From contig NZ_CP058246.1 of assembly GCF_013388355.1 (NCBI RefSeq), forward strand, positions 1,550,001 through 1,614,000: a stretch of 64,000 nucleotides of DNA, read 5' to 3'. The position numbers were made by a program, and so were the translations under genes. This document shows positions 18,185 through 26,822 of the stretch, piece after piece; position 1 is the stretch's first letter; each line of letters begins with the position of its first letter. This stretch comes from Flavobacterium sp. LPB0248. GTDB taxonomy: Bacteria > Bacteroidota > Bacteroidia > Flavobacteriales > Flavobacteriaceae. The notes under the pieces are model-generated. The model made no database searches. It had not been told where the DNA came from and was given only the letters and a program-made list of their open reading frames with translations.

Positions 18185-18955
18185 TTATTTTTTTAACTGA
18201 CTATCTAATTTTGATATTCTTTCTAACATCCCTTTTATCTCTTGATTTTCTTTCCTTAAGTCCTTAATTTCACTAGTTTGTTCATTGATTCTCTTTTGTT
18301 GTTCAATAATATAAAGTGTCAGTTCCTCCACTTTCTTCAACAAATTCATATTCATTTCAGCTAATTTTAAACCGTTTTTTTCAATTTCCTGACTAGATGG
18401 TATTTCAGGCAAATGTTTATTTTCTTTAATATAATCTTCAACCTCTTTCAAAGATTTAAGTTTGTAGTCTTCTGCAAAAACGTAATCTGGAACTAGCGGG
18501 CCAGCCATGTCGACACGAACTTCTTGAGTATGGATTCTCCCTTTTACGGTTAATCTTTCGTCAGGGGTTGTGGTACCAATACCAACATAACCAAATCCAG
18601 TAGGAGTATAACTTTTAATAACCATTGCTGCCTCTGAAAGTCCAGTCGATAAAAGATCGTTTCCATTTGCTAAACAAAAATATAAATCTTGTCGATACCA
18701 TCCTGCAGCATTTGGCGCTGATATTATAGCAGATTTATTAAAATCAGTATCTCCTCCTAAATGAATTTCCGTAGAGTACAACGCTGGGGCACTATTAGAG
18801 ATCTTTAATATTGTTGATGCATTACCACCATATATGTCTAAATTCTTTGATGGGTTTAAAGTACCAACGCCCACGTTTCCATTTGTTGGAAAAGTATTCT
18901 GTGAAAAACAGAATGTAGTTGTAAAAACTATGTATAATAAGATATTTGCCTTCAT
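18185..18955 (-). CDS. Exported tail-fibre-like protein with C-terminal coiled coil
   Basis: A 256-residue protein with a signal peptide ending near FCFSQ. It carries the VGVGTLNPSKNLDI and VGIGTTTPDERLTVKG repeats typical of Bacteroidota surface and tail-fibre-like proteins, and the region KSLKEVEDYIKENKHLPEIPSS that precedes the C-terminal coiled coil (about residues 205-256) in that group. It probably trimerises outside the cell. Exact role unknown. It stands alone just outside the proposed right end of element 1, on the same strand as the RHS genes, so it could also be element cargo if that boundary is wrong. Confidence 0.75.
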   Translation of the reverse strand: MKANILLYIVFTTTFCFSQNTFPTNGNVGVGTLNPSKNLDIYGGNASTILKISNSAPALYSTEIHLGGDTDFNKSAIISAPNAAGWYRQDLYFCLANGNDLLSTGLSEAAMVIKSYTPTGFGYVGIGTTTPDERLTVKGRIHTQEVRVDMAGPLVPDYVFAEDYKLKSLKEVEDYIKENKHLPEIPSSQEIEKNGLKLAEMNMNLLKKVEELTLYIIEQQKRINEQTSEIKDLRKENQEIKGMLERISKLDSQLKK

Positions 18956-19284
18956 AATATATTTTATTATTGTTATTTTTTTAATTGAAAAGATTGAATT
19001 TATTTTTTCTATAAAACTCTTTAATTCTTTATTTTAATTTTTTAACAAAAAAGATCTTATATCATTTAAAACAAAAAACTACTAAAGAAACACAAATAAA
19101 CAAAAAATATAATACAATTCTTAAGTATTTTAAAAACTCTCTTAAAGGTTTTGAAGATTTGAACTCATATTTTCCCGCTTGTGCGAACGAACCGGCAATC
19201 CACTAAAATCAAAAGTTTTCAACATGAAAAATACAACCAGCAGAAAATATTTTTTTTTATCTTCCCAAAATAAAACTTTCCAAA
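18956..19284. other. Intergenic region before the ThuA gene
   Basis: No convincing gene. AT-rich, with long T and A runs. A short reading frame from 19224 overlaps the next start region and looks like chance. Confidence 0.4.
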
Positions 19285-20049
19285 ATGAACCACCTATTTT
19301 CAATAAAAAAATCATTTTTATTCAGCTTCATTGTACTGACAAGCTATTTTCTAGTTTCTTTCCATATAAAAAACACAGAACAGACTACTTCATATAAAAC
19401 AAAAAAAGTACTGATTTTTTCTAAAACTAATGGCTTCAGACATGAAAGCATTCCTGCTGGAATTGCGGCGATAAAAAAACTGGGACAGGAAAATCATTTT
19501 ATTGTAGACGCTACCGAAGATTCTCTGGCAATTAATTCAAAAAACTTAGAGCAATACCAAGCTGTTATATTTTTAAGTGCCTCAGGTCATGTTTTAGACA
19601 AAAATCAAAAATTGGCTTTACAAAAATTCATAGAAAATGGAAATGGTTTTGTTGGCATTCATTCGGCTACAAACTGTGAGCCAGATTGGTCTTGGTACAC
19701 ACAAATGATCGGCGGAATCTTTGAAGGTCATCCTGAGCCACAGAAAGCTAAACTTATAATTGTAGATCACGAACATCCTTCTACAAAACATCTTCCTACA
19801 ATTTGGGAACGAAAAGACGAATGGTATAATTTTAAATATCTAAATCCAAACGTAAACGTGCTTATAAAAATTGATGAGTCTTCATATACAGGCGGTAAAC
19901 ATGGCGATAATCATCCTTTGGCATGGTATCATGAATATGATGGCGGAAGAGCATTTTACACTGCTTTAGGACACAGCTCTGAAAGTTACAGCGATCCTCT
20001 TTTTGTACAGCATTTGCTTGGGGGAATTACTTACGCTATTGACAAATAA
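19285..20049 (+). CDS. Exported ThuA-like domain protein
   Basis: A 254-residue protein with an N-terminal hydrophobic signal (about residues 8-28) and a ThuA-like class I glutamine-amidotransferase fold. Visible motifs are KVLIFSKTNGFRHESI, the elbow segment FVGIHSATNCEPDW and the C-terminal GRAFYTALGHSSESY. ThuA-type proteins in Bacteroidota are linked to sugar and glycoside breakdown, often as a periplasmic 3-keto-glycoside pathway component, but the reaction is not settled. Stands alone with no sugar genes beside it. Confidence 0.88.
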   Translation: MNHLFSIKKSFLFSFIVLTSYFLVSFHIKNTEQTTSYKTKKVLIFSKTNGFRHESIPAGIAAIKKLGQENHFIVDATEDSLAINSKNLEQYQAVIFLSASGHVLDKNQKLALQKFIENGNGFVGIHSATNCEPDWSWYTQMIGGIFEGHPEPQKAKLIIVDHEHPSTKHLPTIWERKDEWYNFKYLNPNVNVLIKIDESSYTGGKHGDNHPLAWYHEYDGGRAFYTALGHSSESYSDPLFVQHLLGGITYAIDK

Positions 20050-20161
20050 AAAGATAAAATGATGGCAAGGCTTAAAAAGTTAATCAACAAATAAATCATT
20101 TATAAAATATATTAATTCAAAACATCCGAAATTAGAACAAAAGCTTCAGAGAAATCCGAAC

Positions 20162-21307
20162 TTATTTATTGGTATTCCGAAAACTATTTGGTGTCATACC
20201 TGTAGATTTTTTGAAGGCATTATGAAATGTCGTCTTTGAAGTAAATCCGGATTCTAATCCGATTGACAGCAGACTGTAGTTCTCATAGTCCGAGTCAAGA
20301 ATCATTTCTTTCACGGCTTCAACCCGATAGTTATTTATGTAATTGGCAAAGTTATCTCCCGTAATCACATTAATGAGCTGTGAGACATATCCCGCACTTA
20401 TTCCTAACTGCTCTGCTACTTTTTCTCTGTTTAGATTGCTGTCTCTATAAATCTGATGCTCTTCGCAAAGTATTTCCAGTCTCTTAAAATAAGGATTTTC
20501 TTTTGTAAAGATTTCTAAACCATTTGCATCATTCCCTTTTTTAAGAGTCACTTCTTCAACAAGCGTTTCATCGTCTAATACAGTTTTTTTATTTAGCAGT
20601 TCTTCTATTCCTATTTTATTGTCGGCCAGTCTGTATCTAAAAACACCATAATAAGCTGTACAATGAATTAAAAATGTGGCAAACAAAGCTAGAATCTGCA
20701 TAATGTACGAGAGATCGTATTCAAAAAATATTCCTGTCAGAATAGCGACCATCCATGAAAGCATTAATATATAAACCAAAAACCATAAAAAAGTGATCCA
20801 TTTCTTTTCCTGTTTATCTTTTGAAAATTTAATAAATCCAAAAGTATAAACAGCCATAAAAGGCATAAATATCAGAATAAGATAAAAATCAAAATTCCCT
20901 ATAGTTTCTAAAATGCTTTTAAGAAAGTGCGGAATTATAAAAATATGCGCAACAGCATCACAATCATAAAAAACATTTGTAACGGCCGAATATATAAACG
21001 GAGCATACAGCCATAGAATTTTTTTGGAATTTCGAATAGGATGGTTTACCTGATGTATAACAAACATGAAAATAAAAACCGGAAAGAGAAATGCCCATTC
21101 GACATTATCAAGAAAACGCAGAACAGGCATACTGCTGTAAAGATCAATTATTTCGAAGATGAGATTAGCAATAAGCACTGAAAGCGCAAATATTGCGTAA
21201 GCCAGATATCTACTGGCATTGCTCTTAAATAATGGTGATTTTAGAATAATTGCTCCAAGAACTATTCCTTGAAAAATTGCCGTGTTAAAAAAAATAGTAA
21301 AGATCAA
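20162..21307 (-). CDS. Membrane-anchored AraC-family regulator
   Basis: A 381-residue protein with about seven predicted membrane helices in residues 1-215 and a C-terminal AraC-type double helix-turn-helix (about residues 280-380). Recognition segments are AEQLGISAGYVSQLIN and SIGLESGFTSKTTFHNAFKKSTGMTPNSFR. The membrane half probably senses a signal at the inner membrane and the HTH half acts on DNA. A perfect palindrome TAGGTAATTACCTA at 21353-21366, 46 nt upstream, could be its own operator. The target is not evident from the neighbours. Confidence 0.88.
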   Translation of the reverse strand: MIFTIFFNTAIFQGIVLGAIILKSPLFKSNASRYLAYAIFALSVLIANLIFEIIDLYSSMPVLRFLDNVEWAFLFPVFIFMFVIHQVNHPIRNSKKILWLYAPFIYSAVTNVFYDCDAVAHIFIIPHFLKSILETIGNFDFYLILIFMPFMAVYTFGFIKFSKDKQEKKWITFLWFLVYILMLSWMVAILTGIFFEYDLSYIMQILALFATFLIHCTAYYGVFRYRLADNKIGIEELLNKKTVLDDETLVEEVTLKKGNDANGLEIFTKENPYFKRLEILCEEHQIYRDSNLNREKVAEQLGISAGYVSQLINVITGDNFANYINNYRVEAVKEMILDSDYENYSLLSIGLESGFTSKTTFHNAFKKSTGMTPNSFRNTNK

Positions 21308-21739
21308 TCTATATAGTGGTTATTTAGTTACGATGCTGTTTCTGTTTTTTTTTAGGTAATTACCTATATTTTACAGGACGAAACTATACTTAAATCATTT
21401 TATTTACTGTTAAAGGAAAGACAATTAAAACCAAATAAAAAGACAATTAATACGACCTGAATTACAAAACATTCTTCGATTATTCCGTAAAATCTGTAAT
21501 AAACCAGCTTTATTTCAATGTTTCGCGCTGCTAAGAAAAAGTTAAGAAATAGCAGGAAATATACTCAGGCTATATTTTGCAAATTATAACCACATTAGCC
21601 AAAGACAACTTTCTTAATTACATTAATGGATATAAAAACATCAGTAAATAAGTACCAATTTATCCACTTTTAAGCTTTTGAAACCTTTCATACTTTTTTT
21701 TACATCAATTTTGGCTTCAAATAATTCAAATCAATTTTT
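21308..21739. other. Divergent intergenic region
   Basis: No gene. It holds the palindrome TAGGTAATTACCTA (21353-21366) near the AraC-type gene and the upstream region of the outer membrane protein. No clear TAnnTTTG box was picked out. Confidence 0.4.
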
Positions 21740-22276
21740 ATGAAAAAAATTTTATTGCTAGCTGTTTTTACAGTTTTAGGATTTGCGAATGTTAATGCCC
21801 AAGAAATTAAATTTGGAGCTAAAGCAGGTTTAAACTTTTCAACTGTTAATGGAAGTAACACCAATAACATTGACTATGTAACATCTTATCATGTTGGCGT
21901 TGTATCAGAAATTCCAATATGTGATAAATTTTCTTTCCAACCTGAAATAATGTATTCTCGCCAGGGATATAGCTTCAATAATGATGTCATTGCTATGAAT
22001 TATTTGAACATTCCATTAATGGGAAAATATTACGTAACAAAAGGATTGAGTCTTGAAGCTGGACCACAAATTGGCTTTTTACTTTCTGCCAAAAATGAAG
22101 GAGTGAAAGTAACAAACTCATTTACTACTTTTGATTTTGGCGCTAATTTTGGCGTAGGCTATAAACTAGAAAACGGACTTAATTTTGGTGTCAGATACAA
22201 CTTAGGAATAACTAAGGTTGATACTGATAATAGAAATGGAGTATTTCAAGCATCTGTTGGTTACTTCTTTTTCTAA
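21740..22276 (+). CDS. Outer membrane beta-barrel protein, porin family (PorT-like)
   Basis: A 178-residue protein with a signal peptide ending VNAQ and alternating amphipathic strands: KFGAKAGLNFSTVNG, FSFQPEIMYSRQGYS, GLSLEAGPQIGFLL and GFNFGVRYNLGI-like. It ends in the aromatic SVGYFFF expected for BAM-assembled barrels. The size fits an eight-strand barrel. No specific substrate can be assigned. Followed by a strong terminator. Confidence 0.85.
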   Translation: MKKILLLAVFTVLGFANVNAQEIKFGAKAGLNFSTVNGSNTNNIDYVTSYHVGVVSEIPICDKFSFQPEIMYSRQGYSFNNDVIAMNYLNIPLMGKYYVTKGLSLEAGPQIGFLLSAKNEGVKVTNSFTTFDFGANFGVGYKLENGLNFGVRYNLGITKVDTDNRNGVFQASVGYFFF

Positions 22277-22291
22277 ACCATTAATAATCTT

Positions 22292-22328
22292 AAAAAAGAT
22301 ACCACTTTCGAGTGGTGTCTTTTTTTTC
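22292..22328 (+). terminator. Terminator after the barrel gene
   Basis: GATACCACT-TTCG-AGTGGTGTC stem-loop flanked by A and T runs. Works in both directions. Confidence 0.85.
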
Positions 22329-22432
22329 TTAAATTCAGAGAAATAATAAAACTAAATGCTCTTTGCCCCTTTATGGCATTCTTTAAGTGTTACCAAAATA
22401 TTTTTCAAATAAAAACTCTTTTGACAATTAAA

Positions 22433-22900
22433 TTAAGCTAAATAATATTTGCTAATAAAAACTAATCCATTATAGATTATGTGCGTCACTAATGGCAATA
22501 ATATTGCATTTTTTTGATTCTTGCCCCTTACATATAAAAAAGCAAACAAAAGCCCTCCTACAAAGGCATATAAAAAATAAAAAATATTATATAAATGGAA
22601 TGATGCAAAGACAAATGCTGATAAAAAGCAGCGATATATTAATTTCATTTTTATACTTTTTAAAATTTCAATAACAGCATACTGAAATAGTAAAGTTTCG
22701 ATGAGAGGAGCAACTAAAACAAATAAAACAATTTTTTCTTTAATTGTATAATGATCATTAAAACCTTTATTTAAAGAAATATCAAAAAAATTTGAAATAA
22801 CTGAAAAGAGGTAATTATTTGTAAAATTTAGAAGAATTATAAGCAATATTAGTTCCCACTGCTTAAGTCCAAATACAATATTTTTTATTCTTAAAATCAT
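22433..22900 (-). CDS. CPBP-family intramembrane protease-like protein
   Basis: A 155-residue membrane protein with four or five hydrophobic segments. It has the CPBP/Abi signature in short form: APLIETLLFQ (Glu-containing motif 1), FASFHLYN (motif 2) and THIIYNGLVF (motif 3, HxxxN). Members process prenylated proteins or act with bacteriocin clusters as processing or self-protection factors. Motif 1 has a single Glu and Gln in place of the usual Arg, so activity is not certain. It lies on the same strand, downstream of a double-glycine peptide gene and its terminator. Confidence 0.85.
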   Translation of the reverse strand: MILRIKNIVFGLKQWELILLIILLNFTNNYLFSVISNFFDISLNKGFNDHYTIKEKIVLFVLVAPLIETLLFQYAVIEILKSIKMKLIYRCFLSAFVFASFHLYNIFYFLYAFVGGLLFAFLYVRGKNQKNAILLPLVTHIIYNGLVFISKYYLA

Positions 22901-23152
22901 TTAATATAGTGAATCTTTAATTATTTATTTCTAATGAGTTGCAAAATACAGTGCTTCACCAAAAACTTTTCCAAAAAAAATAAAACATTAAAGTAAACAG
23001 GATACTAATAATACAATCCTTATTACTTTTAACAATTTTGGTGATTCCAACTTTTTAATATTTTTTTTCCTTTTACCATATAACATTATAGCCTTCATAA
23101 CAAATAAACCTAAGGCAGAACATCAATATGAAACAACACTTTCCAATTAAAA
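22901..23152. other. Intergenic region between protease and peptide gene
   Basis: No gene seen. AT-rich, ending in the terminator of the peptide gene. Confidence 0.4.
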
Positions 23153-23180
23153 AAACTGCTGACAATTATGTCAGCAGTTT
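23153..23180 (-). terminator. Terminator of the double-glycine peptide gene
   Basis: Perfect 11-bp stem AAACTGCTGAC/GTCAGCAGTTT with a 6-nt loop, followed on the minus strand by a T-run. It lies 33 nt past the peptide stop codon. Confidence 0.85.
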
Positions 23181-23212
23181 AATTAATTATTATGGTATTA
23201 CAATCTAGTTAA

Positions 23213-23368
23213 TTAGCATTTGTAATATTTACCAGATTCATAATCAAAGCATAGATTAGGGTATTGATATCCTCCCATAGTTTGTTTTAACTCTTTTTCA
23301 GTTAATTTTTGCACATCGCTTGGAGTAAATTTTTTAATTTCTGTGTTTTTTGCGGTTTTTTTAAACAT
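23213..23368 (-). CDS. Bacteriocin-like peptide precursor with double-glycine leader
   Basis: A 51-residue ORF. The leader is Lys/Glu-rich with LTEKELKQTMGG, a ComC/bacteriocin-type double-glycine cleavage motif (Gly32-Gly33). The predicted core is YQYPNLCFDYESGKYYKC, 18 residues with two Cys (40 and 51) and five Tyr. Gly-Gly leaders are cut by C39-peptidase ABC exporters; none is in the window. A perfect terminator follows. Neighbours on the same strand are a DUF6734-like protein upstream and a CPBP protease downstream. The core could carry a disulfide or be modified. Peptide call from leader pattern; activity unknown. Confidence 0.72.
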   Translation of the reverse strand: MFKKTAKNTEIKKFTPSDVQKLTEKELKQTMGGYQYPNLCFDYESGKYYKC

Positions 23369-23779
23369 AACTTAGTAATTTAAATTGATTAATAATTTTC
23401 CAATAATTTAAAGACATTTGGAATCTCTGTCACTTCCTGCGCAGGACTTTTTTTATTTTAGAATGAAACCAAAATCACTTTACTCAAATATTCGCTACTC
23501 TACAGCAGCGACTATGATATTGCTGAACTTAAATATTTTTTAAAAAATCGTGGAGTTAAATCTGCCATAGATCACCTATTTCTATTTGTAATTATAAAAC
23601 CACAACTCTATTCACAAATATTACTTTTTATAACGACATTTTCTTACGGAAAACCACATTTATATAAAAATTTAACATTTTATATAGTTTTATAACACAT
23701 TAAAACTTTAAAAACATCAATAAAATCAAGGCATAGTTAAAATATTTAACAAATATTATTTTTTATTTTTATCATAAAA
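23369..23779. other. Intergenic region upstream of the peptide gene
   Basis: No gene seen in about 410 bp. A perfect 12-bp palindrome TCCTGCGCAGGA lies at about 23436-23447, upstream of the peptide gene, with a T-run on the plus-strand side. It could be an operator or a remnant terminator. Confidence 0.4.
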
Positions 23780-25111
23780 TCACCTATAAATCGCAATTAT
23801 CTTCAAAACAATATAATTAGTTAGCTTACTGTTTAAAAGAATTAGAATATCTTTTTTTGCCTTTTCTGACTCATAATCGAAATGAGGTAACATTTCAGAA
23901 ATAAAATCTGAATAGCGAATTCCCGGTTCAATTTCAGATAAAGCGATTTCATCTAAATCATCCAATTCATATTTTTTAGACATTTCATTAAGTTCTTTTA
24001 TTTCCAAAAAAGACGTTTCTTCCTCATCCTGTCCAATCGTGATATCAAAACCGTTAAGAAGCACGATATTAAAATCTTCGTTGTCTCTTAAACTTTTAAA
24101 ATAGTTTGGTAAAGCTTCAGTATACAGATCTCTTTTCAGGAGATAATTATCAGCAAGAAACTTTTTACTTCTTAGCTCATCATCAAAATCTGAAATCAAT
24201 TCTTCAACCTTCTCTTTATTAAGAAATTCGATTTCATTTTGATTTCCTTCTGCCTCATTAATTAAAGTTGTTATTTTTGAATAACATTCGGGATAGTTTC
24301 TCATAACATAAATTTCCATCGCTTTGCATACGGCAGGGTTTCTTTTATATTCTCCTAGTAAATGCAAATACTTCTTTTCGGGCACGTCCTGAAATTCTGC
24401 AAAACCATCATAGTAACCATCATTATATACTTCATCAAACAAAAAGTCCAGTTTTACTCCGATATTTTGAGCGTATTGATAAAACAAAATCTGCTCAAAA
24501 AATAAATTAAAATTAAGACAGTTAATCTTTGATGATACTGCTATATTTTTATCTAAAAAATCAATGCTAATTTTAGAGTACTGCTTAAAAAAATCAATAT
24601 CATTTCCTCCTACAACTCCCATATTGCAAGCAAAATTGTTAGGCGACATATGATACTTCTCCATTTCATCCGGCATATACAAGAGTTCTGGCGAAATTTT
24701 GTCCCACATCTTAATATAATTATCGCCTGTAATTTCTAAATTTTGTGTAAGTACAGCGGCATTTCTAAATTTAGCTTCTAAAGATTCCCATACAAAAACA
24801 TCTCCGTCAACGTGCAAAAAAGGTTCGTTCTGCATCTGATATACCTTAATTTTAGAAACAGCCCATAAATCTTTAGGGTAATCATTCAAATCATCTAAAA
24901 CTACATGAACTTTAGTATAAGGCAAATTCAATTTTTCTATTAAAATTTCATATCCAAAACGATCTGTGTAAAGTTCAACTTCTTCATGAAATTTCACTAA
25001 TTGATGACAGCTTAAAATCCAGCTGAGCCAATTATATTTATAAGAAATCCAGCCATAATTGCGGGTTAAATCAGTTAAATTTCCAGACCAAAAACTTTGT
25101 ATTATTTTCAT
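23780..25111 (-). CDS. DUF6734-like protein, glycosyltransferase-like
   Basis: A 443-residue cytosolic protein without a signal peptide. The N-terminal half (MKIIQSFWSGN, then ELYTDRFGYE, PYTKVHV and PFLHVDGDVFVW) looks like a GT-A type glycosyltransferase fold with a DGD metal-binding motif near residue 100. I place it near DUF6734 from memory. The C-terminal about 150 residues are acidic and helical. Upstream of a double-glycine peptide on the same strand with a 410-nt gap, so it may modify that peptide or simply be a neighbour. The reaction is not established. Confidence 0.6.
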   Translation of the reverse strand: MKIIQSFWSGNLTDLTRNYGWISYKYNWLSWILSCHQLVKFHEEVELYTDRFGYEILIEKLNLPYTKVHVVLDDLNDYPKDLWAVSKIKVYQMQNEPFLHVDGDVFVWESLEAKFRNAAVLTQNLEITGDNYIKMWDKISPELLYMPDEMEKYHMSPNNFACNMGVVGGNDIDFFKQYSKISIDFLDKNIAVSSKINCLNFNLFFEQILFYQYAQNIGVKLDFLFDEVYNDGYYDGFAEFQDVPEKKYLHLLGEYKRNPAVCKAMEIYVMRNYPECYSKITTLINEAEGNQNEIEFLNKEKVEELISDFDDELRSKKFLADNYLLKRDLYTEALPNYFKSLRDNEDFNIVLLNGFDITIGQDEEETSFLEIKELNEMSKKYELDDLDEIALSEIEPGIRYSDFISEMLPHFDYESEKAKKDILILLNSKLTNYIVLKIIAIYR

Positions 25112-25541
25112 TTAAAAATGATGCTAAAAAATTATTATGTGCAATATAACCTAATTGCATGTAAGTTTTTTACGGCATTCCGTACATCAATATAGATTTT
25201 TCAATCCTAGAAAAGAATTCAATTTTTTAGTGCCTTTATAAAATTTCCTATAAAACTGTTAGGAGCCATAAAGATTCATATCCTTAAAAAGTTTCAGATT
25301 TGCCTGATATTTTTCTTTTAAATATACTTTATCAATATAAACCCCGTTATTCCTTTACAATAATTTAATGTCAGGTTTTCTTAATAACTGATTTTATATT
25401 ATTAAATGTTTTCTTAAATTCGCAATTCCGTAATGAAACCATTTGTTTTCATTCTAAAATTGTGATTTTCACATCAATACCACAAAAAAGAAGCTTTATA
25501 ATCTCTTAAAAACAAATATATTATAACTACAATTCAACACA
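25112..25541. other. Divergent intergenic region
   Basis: No gene seen in about 430 bp. It should hold promoters for the divergent genes on both sides. Confidence 0.35.
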
Positions 25542-26639
25542 ATGCTTAAAAAACACAACCCCAAATTTTTATTTTTTACTCTTTTAACTTTATTTTTCTC
25601 TGTTACTGCATTTTCACAAAAAAGTATTTATGCAGGAATCGAAATTGGTCGTAGAGCTATAAAAGTCTCGGTTATTGACGTAAATAACATCAGAAAAGCC
25701 GATTATAAAATCCTTTCTTTTTGGACTGAAAGAATTCCATTTGCTGACCATATTACTGCTAATGGAGAACTTACTGCAGAAGACATCACTAAAACTAGTG
25801 TTATTGTTACCAACCAATTGCAAAAAATTAAAGCGGAAAACAAAATTCTTGAAGAAAACATTTTTGTTGTAGCTGCTCCTGTTTTTGCATCTGCCCGTAA
25901 CATCGATGTATTAAAAAACAAAATCGCTCTTTTAACTAGCAAACAGCTAGAAATATTAGACGTTAACGAGGAAGCAAAAACACTTGTAAAAGGGGCTATA
26001 CCGCCTGTTGATTTTGCTAATGCTTTCCTTCTTGATATTGGTGCTCAAACTACAAAAGGAGGTTATATTGACGAACTTAAAGACGGTAAATTAGAATTTG
26101 TTCCATTAGAACTTAGTTTTGGAACCATGACGCTTACTGATGCTGTAGAAAAAACAGTGGTAAATAAAAGTCAGGTGAACGATATGTCGACTTATCAAGA
26201 AAAATCTTTTGACTATAATGTAATTCTACGTAAAAAGACCAAAGAGTTATTTGATGCCAATCCTCCTTTAGCAAAAAAAGATAAACTATATTTATCTGGT
26301 GGTGCTGTTTGGGCGTTTTCAACTCTTTTCTATGATGAAAATGTGAATAAAGATCATTATGTTTCTTTAACTCTTCAAGATGTTATCGATTATGATGCTG
26401 TTCTTAAAAACAACTTCGGTAAGTTTACAAACCTTGCCAAAACAAACAAAGAGGCTGCAAGAGTTTTAAGCACTTACGATCAAAAATACTTAATTTCTGC
26501 TAACAACATTCTTGTAACTTGTCTTGAAAGTATTCCAGATTATGCTACAAAGAAAATCTACTTTGTAAAAGAAGGACAGGTAATCTGGTTGATCTCTTAC
26601 ATTGCAGATCGTTCGAAAAAAATAAATACTAATTTCTAA
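25542..26639 (+). CDS. Exported Ppx/GppA-like (ASKHA-fold) protein
   Basis: A 365-residue protein with a signal peptide ending FSQ (about residue 25). It contains ASKHA phosphate-binding features of the exopolyphosphatase/GppA type: YAGIEIGRRAIKVSVIDV near the N-terminus, FLLDIGAQTTKGGYI in the middle and KLYLSGGAVWAFSTL. Ordinary Ppx/GppA proteins are cytosolic, so export to the periplasm, where ATP is absent, is odd. It may bind polyphosphate or act as a structural relative. Single gene, ending in a host-type terminator. Confidence 0.65.
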   Translation: MLKKHNPKFLFFTLLTLFFSVTAFSQKSIYAGIEIGRRAIKVSVIDVNNIRKADYKILSFWTERIPFADHITANGELTAEDITKTSVIVTNQLQKIKAENKILEENIFVVAAPVFASARNIDVLKNKIALLTSKQLEILDVNEEAKTLVKGAIPPVDFANAFLLDIGAQTTKGGYIDELKDGKLEFVPLELSFGTMTLTDAVEKTVVNKSQVNDMSTYQEKSFDYNVILRKKTKELFDANPPLAKKDKLYLSGGAVWAFSTLFYDENVNKDHYVSLTLQDVIDYDAVLKNNFGKFTNLAKTNKEAARVLSTYDQKYLISANNILVTCLESIPDYATKKIYFVKEGQVIWLISYIADRSKKINTNF

Positions 26640-26660
26640 AAAAGTATTTTTCAATATTAT

Positions 26661-26689
26661 AAAGCCTCAGAGAAATCTGGGGCTTTTTT
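26661..26689 (+). terminator. Host-type terminator
   Basis: AAGCCTCAGA/TCTGGGGCTT stem with GAAA loop and T-run, same family as 18027-18057 and 29404-29432. Confidence 0.8.
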
Positions 26690-26822
26690 ATGCGATCTTC
26701 TCAAAATGGTTGCAACTTATAATTTGAAACCATATTTACCATTCAAAAAAGCATAGTTTTTCTTTTAAACTCTAATTTTAAAAATCAGGAAAAAATCATA
26801 TATGAAATAAAACCTCCCGATT

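Noticed and set aside
19160..19172. Alternative attR with TTTTCCCGCTT
   Set aside because: Shorter match to the tRNA 3' end than at 18011, and no terminator follows.
21515..21540. TTTCGCGCTGCTAAG as a further att remnant
   Set aside because: Partly resembles 18011-18025 but differs in the tRNA-matching bases; probably chance or a diverged repeat.
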